Source: Ganoderma boninense (lineage: Eukaryota > Basidiomycota > Agaricomycetes > Polyporales > Polyporaceae). Taken from it: 64,000 nt of DNA. Under the pieces are notes generated by a model. That model made no database searches and was not told the origin of the DNA. It was given only the letters and a program-made list of their open reading frames with translations. Position numbers and translations under genes: made by a program. This document shows positions 43,540 through 53,510 of the stretch, in pieces. Location of the stretch: positions 1,246,389-1,310,388 of the forward strand of contig CM035309.1 of NCBI GenBank assembly GCA_002900995.3, given 5' to 3'. Every line of letters starts with the position of its first letter. Position 1 is the first letter of the stretch.

Positions 43540-44109
43540 TCAAGAATCCTTCGACGCCTTGACTAATCCTGCCATGGTTGCCATACTAGCGCAAATCCAC
43601 AGTACCACACTACAGGCGACCGCGCCACCCAGACCCACCCCGTTCATCTTCATCGCCTGCTTGGCTGTAAGCTCGATGGTCTGGCCAACAACATGGCCCT
43701 TCGTAAGGGCGATCCCTATGGCAGGCGCGAAGAACCCTGCGCCAAAGCCTCCCGAGAGCGCGGTAAAGCCATTGAGGACCATGCCGCCATCGCTGCACAT
43801 CGACATGGGCGCGAGCAGGAGCACGAGCGCCACACACGCTGCAGTAATGACGGCCGCGCCACACGCCGTCACTACGACGAGGGGCATGAGAGTGATGTCC
43901 GTGTATAGAGTCCCGGAGTCCTTCGTGAGCCCGAGGAGCGTGGCGCCGATGGACGAGAGCAGGAGGCTTGAAGAGAAGGTCACGCAGATGGTGAAGGCGG
44001 ACACGACGACGACGGCGATGAACACCCGGACTAGTGCGGAGAGGACGGAGTGCGATTGGCTGCGGTTCTTGCTTGTGGATGAAGATGCGCTCTCTACAGC
44101 CGGGGACAT
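43540..44109 (-). CDS. Small four-helix membrane protein 2, paralogue of protein 1
   Basis: Single exon. From MSPAVESASSSTSKNRSQSH (ATG 44109) it has four hydrophobic segments: VFIAVVVVSAFTICVTFSSS, LMPLVVVTACGAAVITAACV, a Gly-rich one with FGAGFFAPAIGIALTKGHVV, and MNGVGLGGAVACSVVLWICA. The frame is open to an ATG at 44208, giving a 33-residue longer start. IALTKGHVVGQ...AMKMNGVGLGGAVACSVVL lines up with protein 1 IAVGVTRGHIRG...ALKVGGVGLGGFLVCYVL, so the two are tandem duplicates. Function unknown. Confidence 0.65.
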   Translation of the reverse strand: MSPAVESASSSTSKNRSQSHSVLSALVRVFIAVVVVSAFTICVTFSSSLLLSSIGATLLGLTKDSGTLYTDITLMPLVVVTACGAAVITAACVALVLLLAPMSMCSDGGMVLNGFTALSGGFGAGFFAPAIGIALTKGHVVGQTIELTAKQAMKMNGVGLGGAVACSVVLWICASMATMAGLVKASKDS

Positions 44110-44314
44110 GACGAAGAAGTGAATGGGGTTGCATGAGGTGGTCGACGGCATATTGGAGGAAAACCTGAAGGTGAAGACGCGAGTAAATACGGTGGCGGTT
44201 GGCGACAAAGCGGGGCGATATCGAGCGGGAGTGTGGGGGTGGGGATGCGTTCCTCAGTAGATGAGTGCAGGAGGAGAAGAATCACACACTAGAGGTCTGG
44301 AGAAGTAGTCTCCG

Positions 44315-44321
44315 TTATATA
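44315..44321 (-). promoter_or_regulatory. TATA box upstream of membrane protein 2
   Basis: Read on the minus strand it is TATATAA. It lies 107 bases before the ATG at 44208 and 206 before the one at 44109. Confidence 0.5.
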
Positions 44322-45729
44322 GCATTTGGACGGACAAACACTGGAAAACCCGAAACATGGTGCAGTGCGTCTCTTGCGGCCTTCGCAAGGCTGAATAGCC
44401 TTACTGGTAACAATAAGTGATTAGGCGGCACAAGTGGCCCAGATATCAACAGATATCGATATCTGGGACAGTTACAGCGCCCGTTGGCGACTGAAAATCC
44501 GGATATACCGGCCGTAGCGCGACGCACCCGAGGAATACAATAGCGCGTGCTGTTGAAATTCTGCGTCTCTTGCTTGAGCTGAGTGATGTCGATATTGCAA
44601 GGCGGGTTGCCCAAGGCCAACAATGGACTAGTCCCAGGCTATTTTGTTGTCGCAATTGACACAAAATTCGTGAACTTCGAGCAGTGTACGCGGTCTCAAT
44701 GCATCATGTCGCGTGCCTATAGTCGGTGGCGGCACCTATTGAGAGGCTGGAGAATAATTAGTCAACTGAAGCTGCGGGTGGCAACCATACAATACAAGAC
44801 ATGTCTTCCTTCCGAAGTCGGTCGGATGGCAGACGACTCAAACGAATATTCATATATAGAAATTGTGTGCGAACAAGGGCGAGTCCTTGGCCCTGACGGA
44901 TTCGGTCGGTCGACGTCCACGGCTCGCGAAACTTGCGCGCCGCCAGCGAGCCACTGGCACAACCTTCACTGCCCCTGGAACAATCGGCAATGTGGTGAGT
45001 CAAGCGCAGAAGACCTGGCTGTGACGAGACTCACCAGCTATGCTCGAGAGACCAGAGTGGAGGTGCCTTGGGCGCACTGAGCACCATATAGTGCCTGGTC
45101 AGTGACTCGGACTTGGCAATACCGTGCCAGCAGATGTGGCGGGACCCCGGCAAGGCTCGGAAGAAGAGCCCCGATGCCAATCTTGGACCATGTGTATTGG
45201 CGCCGTGCTGGCAGTGCCACCTAGTTGTGGTCGAAGCCTGTACTCAGGCTACGTCCCAGCGGCCGAACGTTGACAGACACAGCTACATATGTAGCCTCGG
45301 TGCCTCTACTAATGGGTTATACTTACATCGACGCTTTTTCCCGTACAGACCTTACTATGGATGGGCACAGCCCACGCAAAACACGGCTGAATGCACTTAA
45401 CCTGGACTCGTGCGCCTCAGTCGCACAGCCTCAGCTTCTTCACTGCCTCACGACTTCCTTGTAATTCGAAGGTCTCTGATAATGCGCAAACAGTATCTTT
45501 TTCCTATCAAGGACGACAACCCTGGGCGTTGAAGCATTCCTCGTGGCGTGTGCCAGTGCGCCGGGCTGTGTAATCACGCCGGTCAGACTCTTAGGACCGT
45601 GCCCCAGTGGCATACACTTGTCTTCGAAAAAGGCTACTCGTGACTATCGATGAGCATGACTATATTGACAGTGTAGCCTGCACATCGCCTCGATGTGTTC
45701 GTTGTGCCACAATTGACTCGCCTCTCAGC
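44322..45729. other. 1.4-kb gap with a palindromic element
   Basis: No gene is supported. The notable element is the inverted repeat at 44438-44467. Confidence 0.4.
44438..44467. repeat. Inverted repeat CCCAGATATC...GATATCTGGG with an internal palindrome
   Basis: The 10-base arms 44438-44447 and 44458-44467 are exact reverse complements. The segment 44452-44463, GATATCGATATC, is itself a perfect palindrome. Confidence 0.7.
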
Positions 45730-45736
45730 TATAAAA
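45730..45736 (+). promoter_or_regulatory. TATA box and leader intron of membrane protein 3
   Basis: TATAAAA is followed by a leader with a tiny upstream frame (ATG AAC TAG). A likely 57-base intron runs from GTGAGT at 45805 to AG at 45861 with a GCTGAC branch. The coding ATG at 45865 follows three bases later. Confidence 0.6.
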
Positions 45737-45864
45737 CATGCCCAACCATGAACTAGTTCCCTACCCACTTCTTCGCCTTTGGTCACAGTGTTGCGCCTGA
45801 GAATGTGAGTGGAGTATGCAGTGGCCCTGTTTTTGCTCATTCGCTGACTGCATGTGGACAGCAG

Positions 45865-46689
45865 ATGTCCCAGATGTACACTGCCGCCCAGCACTCGTCT
45901 TCGTCTCTTGCGTCTGCATCATTGCCAGTAGTGCCGTCGCCCGTCGCGATGCCTCCGACCTCCCACTCCCAATTCACCCCTCATGGACTTAGCGATCCAC
46001 AACGCACACCAGATATCATACCTCTACCTTCCTACAAGCCCCAATACTCCTCAGATGCCTCTCATGACCTCGAAGCGGGCACCAGCCCCAAAGCCACCAG
46101 CAAGCCTGAGCAGGCTAGCACCGTGCGCCCACGATATTCTTGCTGCAACTTCCTCGCAGACGCCTGGGCCCTCCTCGTATCGCTGGCGTTCATCACCCTC
46201 GTCTGCACAATCATCATGTTCGTCATCGGCGCGATCCTCACCGACATCGGCGCGCATATCCTCCTCTGGGACCACCACCCAGAATTCCTGGTGCTCCTCA
46301 CCTGGCCGTACACCCTCGCCGCCGTCGCGCTCGGCAGCACCATCTTCGCCGCCGTCTTCGCCTTCATCCTCTTCCTCCTCGGGATGCATCCCCCCAGCTC
46401 CAATGTGTTCCTTGACGCACGCCTGAGTCTCATCCTGCCCCCGTGCGTGCTGGGGGGCGCCTTGTCGCTGCCCGTTGGGCTCGCGGCAATCCCTAGGGAT
46501 GTGCCGCTCACGTGGAAGGATGCACTGAACGCGAGCGCGGCGGGGGTCATCGGGACCTGCGCGTTTGTATTGTTCTGTACGCTTGCGCTCCTCGCCGGGG
46601 GACTCCTTCTGGGCACAATTTCACAGAGGCCAGTTTCTCGGGATGCAAGGGATGTCAGGAGCAGCGCCACGTCTGCATGTGCTGTATAA
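45865..46689 (+). CDS. Small four-helix membrane protein 3, unknown function
   Basis: The start at 45865 is chosen because it directly follows the leader intron. The N-terminal ~90 residues are Ser/Pro-rich and cytosolic-looking. After the CCNFLADAW segment come four hydrophobic helices: LLVSLAFITLVCTIIMFVIG, LTWPYTLAAVALGSTIFAAV, LILPPCVLGGALSLPVGLAA and GVIGTCAFVLFCTLALLAGG. The last two sit around PLTWKDALNASAAGVIGTCA. The plan (Pro/Gly helix 3, an AL-x-xx-xGV turn, a Cys-bearing helix 4) echoes membrane proteins 1 and 2, although identity is low. The gene points away from them. No known domain. Confidence 0.65.
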   Translation: MSQMYTAAQHSSSSLASASLPVVPSPVAMPPTSHSQFTPHGLSDPQRTPDIIPLPSYKPQYSSDASHDLEAGTSPKATSKPEQASTVRPRYSCCNFLADAWALLVSLAFITLVCTIIMFVIGAILTDIGAHILLWDHHPEFLVLLTWPYTLAAVALGSTIFAAVFAFILFLLGMHPPSSNVFLDARLSLILPPCVLGGALSLPVGLAAIPRDVPLTWKDALNASAAGVIGTCAFVLFCTLALLAGGLLLGTISQRPVSRDARDVRSSATSACAV

Positions 46690-47361
46690 AGACTTGGGAT
46701 TCCATGGCACCTATCTATCGGACTTCTATATTCTGTCTAGATTGTTTGATCCCGAGAGTATGAGTAATTATCCATGCAGCGATGTTCCAACTGAAAACGC
46801 CCGTAGGGTGTACAGATATACCTAGCTAATGTAACTATGATACAGGCTATATCTACATATTGGATACACTCCGATGCGCTTGTATCTACCCCATGAACAC
46901 CTGTCTTCGCCACACCAACACCATATTCATCACTGTGTTCAACTGACCTTGGACATGCGATATAACTCAATCTACCATCAGTCCTGAGGTTTGAAGCTTG
47001 CAAGCTGAAGGGCTCGACAGTGTCTGCAGATATATCATCTAGGTATCAGTTCCGAACGTTGTGGTACTCTGACGCACCTTGAGAGGATAGATTTCGATGA
47101 AGGAAGCCATCTTCAAAATCAGCAGACGTGACCGTATCGAGAGCTGAGGCAGATGGAACATCTTGGACACGTTGCGCGTTAAAGTTTACGGAAACGATTT
47201 GACTCGGGCATGCGTCATGGCTTGTCTTGCTTGCGTCAGTTTATGATCGCTCTTGACGCTATCCTGGCAAAATGATCAGTGCAGACAAAGATTACATCAT
47301 ATCAACAATAAACAAGAAGACAAGTCCGGTCATACAAATACAACAATTTTGCACCTCAGTT
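46690..47361. other. 670-base gap between convergent genes
   Basis: No gene is seen. It contains the 3' ends of membrane protein 3 and the F-box gene. Confidence 0.4.
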
Positions 47362-49570
47362 TCAGCAGACAACTACTGGAGACTCGTATGGGTCCATCGT
47401 GATGTCCGGGTTCGGGATGTCGTAGAGCGGGATCGGACACCTCTTGTTCTCGAAGTCTGAAGACGAGCAGCAGATCAGCGACACCGCCACTAACCCATAC
47501 CAGCCAACCACGCACCTTGCCGCGGCTCCGCCGCAAAGTCATACACCATGATCTCAGTCGAGCCCTCCTCGCCGACCATGAGCCTCCCAATCGTCTCGTC
47601 CCACGCAAACGCCGTCACCTTCGCGCCCAGCCCGCACGGCCCGCCCTCGAACTCGGGCACCCCGCCCACCGCTCCGCATGCCGCACGACGCCCTCCTCGA
47701 GCTTCGGGCCCCTCCTCCCACCCGCGGTCGATGACGGGCCGCACGTCGAGCACGCGCGGCGCGTCCGTCGTGTCGTCCCAGGGGATCGTGTACATGAGCG
47801 GGCGCGTGACCGCGGGCACGATGCGCAGCGCCGCGTTCAGGTCGTGCGTCGGCCGCACCCACGTCTGGTTCCGCTCGAGCGCCGTCCGGTACATGTGCGT
47901 CGTCCGCCGGATCAGGTTCCCCTCGCGGTCGTACCGCGCGATCGGCACCCCCGGCGTCGGCGGCACCTCGACCTCGAACAGCTGCGCGAGGAACAGCATC
48001 CGCACGAGCGCCTCCTCGCGCGGGCGCGCGCGGCTCGCACCGCGCGAGCATGCAGATCGGGGGCGGGGGCGGGACGCGCCGCCAGCTCGGGCCTGTGCTC
48101 GCGGGCTGCCGCGCGGGGTGGCGCGGGGTGAGCGGGCTGCGCGGTTCGTCCGCGATGAGGTCGTCCGGGCTCGAGAACGCGGGGAAGTCGGGGAGGTAGA
48201 TGTGGCTGAGGGAGCCGAGCTCCCAGGCGATGATGCATTGCTCCGCGGCGCGCAGCTTTTCGATGGCCGTTTCCTCGGATCGGAGAGCGAAGTACGTCTC
48301 GAACACGTAGGCGGGGTTGACGCGCGGGTCACCCTGGCGAGGGCCGATTTCGCGCACGACGAAAACAGACTGTTCTTGTGGCAGGAGCTGGATGGCCTTT
48401 ATGACTTGTGACTAAGGGCGCGTCATCAGCTCCCAACCTCATGAATCTAGAAGCGAAGGGTCGTACCCGTTGAGCAACCACCGGCTGCTCCATACAAGTC
48501 AAGGTCGCTGCAGACCCTCCCTCTAAACGCTTGAACACAATGTCGTTATTGCCTCGGACGAGCGCAAGATATGCCCCATCTTCCATCTCAGCGAGGACGG
48601 GCGAGGTGAGTGGACTTCTTGAAGACAACGAGAAAAGGTTCGTGAACGGCTTGGGGAGTGCATCGGCGATGTATCGGAACTGGCGTGAATCAGACGGATA
48701 TGGGATGGAGGCGAGTGACTGGAGGTTTTGGAGGGGCAGGTGCACCACCACACACCGGTACTTGAACGATACCTCCTTGATGTTGTATTGCGTGCTGTAC
48801 TGAGACACGTCGGGGATTTGTCCTTCAGCCCTGATGGTACGATGGTGAGAATCAAGAAGGGAAGTACGAAGAACAGTGCTCACGCTTTGCGTCTGTCTTT
48901 GTGGTTGCGATACTCCCGATGGATATAGGCGATGACGATCGTGCGCTCCTCCTTGATCGTCATATACTTGGCCTGGATCGCGTACGCCTTCGTCGTTGTT
49001 TCCAGTGCGGCGATGGCCCTTGGGGCGCCAGGCGTGTTCATGGAAAACACGACGAGGTTGTGCCTGTTATCGGCACGGTTAGCAGTCGACGCAACAAGGT
49101 AATCTCCACCTGGGAGAAGAGACATAGCGATGATGCGGCGTTGGGCATCGAAAGACCACTCCCGGAGGGCTTTTGGGTTATGTCTCCGCCAGTTCGAGTC
49201 GAGGGAGTAGGCGCGCGTCACGAGGCGTTCGGCTTCGAGCCCAGATATCTTGGATAGTGGGCGTTTGGGAGTGAGAGGAGCAGGGGGGAGGGGGACGCTG
49301 GTGCAGCGGAGGAGGCGCTTCCAGATAGCAGCGTGGTGGGTGAGCTCGTAGTAGAGCCTGCTTACCTATGGAAGACATTCAGAAAGCCCGACAAGTGAAA
49401 AGGGTGGTTGAAAGACGTACTCTTCGCATCCGGATGATCTCAAAGACACTTAGGTAGGTGAAGACGACATCGACCAAGACATCATTGGGGAGCCTGTCGA
49501 GACAATCTTTCCTGATAGATGGTCCCAGAAATCGTGAAGCAATATTGAATAAGCCCGGAAGCAGACTCAT
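47362..49570 (-). CDS. F-box protein with a probable beta-propeller-like body
   Basis: Start at 49570 (MSLLPGLFNIASRFLGP). The F-box is KDCLDRLPNDVLVDVVFTYL then FEIIRMRRVSRLYYELTHHA and IWKRLLR; an intron falls after IRMRR. The body repeats strand-like units (IIAMSLLPGGDYLVASTANR, HNLVVFSMNT, VVVHLPLQNLQ, AYLALVRGNNDIVFKRLEG, CIIAWELGSLSHIYLPDF), suggesting a propeller. The last exon gives DFENKRCPIPLYDIPNPDIT and ends PVVVC at 47362. Around 48015-48075 the frame moves from GPSWRR to EALVRMLFLAQLF; a 61-base GTCCCG...GCGAG intron would do this, but its donor is poor. The protein is a probable SCF substrate adaptor. Confidence 0.75.
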
Positions 49571-50604
49571 GCTTGGGGGTGCTGTGGTCAGGCTTTGAGG
49601 CGGGTTGGAGGGACGGAGGAGTGGTTGGTGGTGATGGACGTTGGGGTTGGGCAAAAGTGAAGGTGGGAGGAACTAAGGACGTCGAGGGACTTACAGGTTC
49701 GTTTACGTGTAAGGAAAGCGGCTGATTTTGGGGCATGTTGTACTGGCACTCCGAGAAAACATGTTGCCGACGGACATAGAGGACGTTGTAAATGAACCCG
49801 AGACACAGAGTACAAAGCGTTCCTTGCCAAATCGGGACTTCCCACGGGCACAGCCACGTTGTTTTCTGTGGCGCTGGCAAACATCGCCTTGTTTTGCGAT
49901 ATCGCTGACTGCAAGTCCTCCACGACGACGACAACGGGGACAACGACGCATCCTTCTCTTCTGGAACGGCTTTGCTTCTCTATCACACTGCAGTTAAGCC
50001 ACGTGTGGCAGAGACATCCTCAGCGTGTCAACGGAGTCCTGGCAGGCTGACGGTGATCTGGGGTGGATCTCGAGCCACCATTCCGGAAAACTTCGAGGCA
50101 CCGCCATGGCCAGACCACAAACAGTGTGTAACGGATCCACTCGCAACGAAGGAGAAGGATCAGCTTATCAATACGAAACGACCTCATCCACTCCTGCTCC
50201 ACACGCGCAACAGCTATGGGCGCTGACACGAGACGTCACATGCACGTGCCATCTGTCACGAGTCAGTCGTGTCCTGCACCACGCTCAGTACGGCGGTACC
50301 CAAGGGCTCACTACAACGAGATGGGCTCGGTTATCGTCAGGAAGTACTTGAAGTACAACTAGAAAAGACAGCGACCTCCCAGAATCTGTCGTGCACTAGC
50401 AACCTCCTCCCAGGACCAACGGCTTGCCAGAGTGGTGTCCGAGTCGAAGGACCGTGACATACAACAGCCGCCATTGGTTTTCGTGGACCATACCCAAGAC
50501 ATAGCAGCGCGAAGCAAGCAGATGCCAACGACCACGGGTCGACACCACTACCAGCAAGGTCACGCAGAAGCCCTAGCCAGGGTATATTATCGTAGCATGC
50601 TGAC
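49571..50604. other. 1-kb gap upstream of the F-box gene
   Basis: Promoter side of the F-box gene. The open frames have random composition. Nothing is supported. Confidence 0.4.
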
Positions 50605-51159
50605 TCACCCCCCTGGATCTTCACTTCGCCTGACCATTTCACAGCAAAATTCGCGCGCCCTCACAGTGGAGCTTGGCCTACCTTCCACGATGTACTTATA
50701 CATATGTGTATTCACAGATAGCCCACGCTTCCGTATGAAGACCCTCAACGGTGCCGCGGTACTCGGTCCGTGTGAACCCCAGCTCCCGCACCGTCGGCCT
50801 AGGCTCCTTGAAGCATTTCCACGGCGAATCGTCAGAAGAAGCTGCCCGCTCGCCAGGCGTGCTCGACGTCGGCTCGGAACCCTGTGTCCTGAACCTCCGT
50901 GATCGCGTAGTGCGGACGATGCCGTGACCGTCCTTCCGTGACGGCGCGCGTCCGTTCTCCAGAATACTTCGCGTCCCTCGACATACAGTTCCTCCGTCGC
51001 GCCGCCCCTCTCCCGCCATTCTTCGAAGTCGACCGACGGCGAGGTTCGTATGCACAGGGCGCCACAGTGTGCGCCACAAGAAGAGACGGGAGTGATACGC
51101 TCGGTGACGTGATCTGGTACTGTGGGCGTACGGGCTAACTTGAACTGCAAGGCGTACAC
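50605..51159 (-). pseudogene. Possible degraded coding region, unrecognised
   Basis: All three minus frames here carry protein-like stretches that would follow one another. The first holds FEEWRERGGATEELYVEGRE, the second HYAITEVQDTGFRADVEHAW, the third PWKCFKEPRPTVRELGFTRT then ICEYTYV. I cannot connect them with normal introns. This may be a pseudogene with frameshifts or chance. No family recognised. Confidence 0.3.
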
Positions 51160-52448
51160 CTCATTCGCCAGGTCCTAGAGCTTGGCGCATACAACGACTC
51201 AATGAGTGTCTACGGTCACTTATCTAACTTGAAGTCGCCGCTACGCCGTGGAAGATCAGCATACGCTTCAATATCGTCAGAAGGAATATCCGAATCTCCC
51301 CAATCTTGTAACGTTGTCCTTGCTCCCTCCCTCCTGAACAGTTTCAAGTCCGTGTTGGCTATCTATGGGAAAATATCTCTGAGTCGCATCGCTGGTGCAG
51401 CGTTCCTCATGCTTATTGGACCCGTTTGGACCGCAAGTAAGCGACGCACGGCCAGCGATGTGGATCCCGCCCGTCAGATTGCACTCGTCCTTCCCTGCAA
51501 CTGGGAGGCGATGGCACGTCCTATCAGATAACCTTCCTCCCGTCCGCACCGCTATTACAAAACCGACGTTCGTAAGAACCAGAGCGGACAAGGAGACAAC
51601 CGAAGAATCATAGTGATGGTGCAATAATAACATTACATGTTCTACAACAGTGGAGTGTCCGACCGTATCCTGCGTGTATAAGTACGGCGGTACGAATGTC
51701 CTCTTTTGTAATGTTCCAGACTAAAGATGTGTGTAATCGCTGCACTGCACCGAGAGGCTAGCGGACTAGAAAGTGTGATGGGGGATATAGCATGGGGAGG
51801 GGAAATTTTGTGCATGAGAATCGTACAATGTATGCATGAATGAGTCGAAGTGGCGGTGTCAGAGCGATTGGAAAGCGTGCGAGCAAATACGTGTGTGATG
51901 GGTTGAAAGACGGAGTAGCAGTAGCAACGGCGACGGATGACAGGTATCACCGATTCACCGGGAAAACGGATTGATACGCATCTCGTGGGGCAAATATCTG
52001 GAAGAAATCGAAGGGGGTGGTCGATGTAAGACGGCCAACGCAAGGGTCCGGGAATAGTAATAGTAATGTTGAGAGGCAGTGGGGGAACGTGCGGTGGTAA
52101 TACAATGCAATGAACCGCAGCCAATGAAGGGAATGGTCGTCGAAAGGACGAAAAAACTGAACGACTGTGAGCCTCACGATCAGCCGTTAGGGCTGATCGA
52201 GTACTAGCCCTCACCGGAGAACGAATGACCGAGGAACGAAAGACTGCAAACGTCTATATGCGCCTTCACGAATACGAGCAGGAAGATTTTCAGTCCAAAC
52301 GGACCAGCCCCCGCGAACCCCGAAGCAGCAACAACGACAGGCGTGTGCGTCGCTTGAAGCTGGTAGGCACCTAGATGCAGCAGGCGAGTCCGATTAGGCG
52401 ACAAGGGGGCGGGGCAAAGGAGACTCCCGCAGGCTGGTCGGGCGGTGA
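51160..52448. other. 1.3-kb gap, no clear gene
   Basis: A hydrophobic minus-strand frame at 52204-52440 (HLGAYQLQATHTPVVVAASG) could be a last exon of the next gene, but I see no good splice to it. Confidence 0.35.
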
Positions 52449-53510
52449 TCATGAAGGCCGATGTGAAGGCGCCACGCCCGGTTGGACGTATGGGATCGGC
52501 GGCCTCGTGGGGACCCTCGTCGGCCTGCCACCCAGGATGTCGACGACGGCGACGGTGGCTGCGCTGTACTCGACGGGCTCGTGCTTGGCCCCAGCCTGCG
52601 CCTCGACGACAAACTCGCGGTCGCGCTCGCACCGCGCGAGGGTGTGGCGCTTCCACTTGTTTGCCACGCGCGCCTGCTTCTCCCCGATCCCCCCGGCCTT
52701 CGTCACAGACGCGGTCTCCGGGCGGCTATTGAAAATCTGCGCATCCCCGAGCGGCTCGTTGGCGTGTTTGTCGGTGAGCGTGCTCAGGCTCACGCCCCGC
52801 GCGCGCCCGACGCCCGACCGTGAGGGCAGCGTCAGGCTGGTGATGTCGAAGCCCTGGATTTTGATCGTGGCCGTGGCGCCGATCCCGTTCAGGTGGAGCT
52901 TCTGCTTCAGGCCAGGTGGGACCGGGGGATCGCGTGCCTGCAGCTTTGGATGCGTGGGGGAGAAGTTGCGGGTCTCGGGTCGCAACTTGACGGGAGGGAC
53001 CGTGACTGTCGAAAGCGGGAGGGGGCCGGGAAGTGGAAGGGGCGGCATGATAGAGGGGAATGCAGGAACTGGAGAGATGAGATGGAAAGACGGTACGATG
53101 GATTGAAGCTCCTGAACGACGTCAGTGGGGGCTTCGGCGGAAGGAAATGGGTACTCGAAGCGCGGGGACGGGTCGAACGGCGTGCCGATGATGGAGGACG
53201 GCGAGTGGAGGATGAGTGAGGCGGGATCGACGTTGTGAGGCTTGGCAATGGCCTGTGGAGGACACTGGGAGAGTGCGTCCTACCAAGAGAAGTATCAGTG
53301 CCCTTTGTGGGGCATTTTGGAGGAGTTGCAACACACCTGAGAGATCATGCCGCTCTCTGGCTGAACGAAGATAACATCGTCGTCATCAGGATCTGGAGTA
53401 GGCCCGTCAACTAGCCTCTCTCCGGAGAAGAAGTCCAACTCGGGTAAAGCAACGGAAGTAAGGGGATCAAGAGGGACGGAGGTTGAGGGAATAGTCGGCA
53501 TCGGCTCCAC
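52449..53510 (-). CDS. Uncharacterised Pro-rich protein
   Basis: Two exons joined at phase 0: MEPMPTIPSTSVPLDPLTSV to FVQPESGMISQ, then DALSQCPPQAIAKPHNVDPA onward. A DDDD cluster sits in the first exon. The second exon has SPSSIIGTPFDPSPRFEYPF, then Pro-rich linker, then a more ordered part (LKQKLHLNGIGATATIKIQG, FDITSLTLPSRSGVGRARGV, KQARVANKWKRHTLARCERD, VVEAQAGAKHEPVEYSAATV). It stops at 52449; the 3' end may be wrong if a further intron exists. No domain, signal peptide or membrane segment is recognised in this part. Confidence 0.55.
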
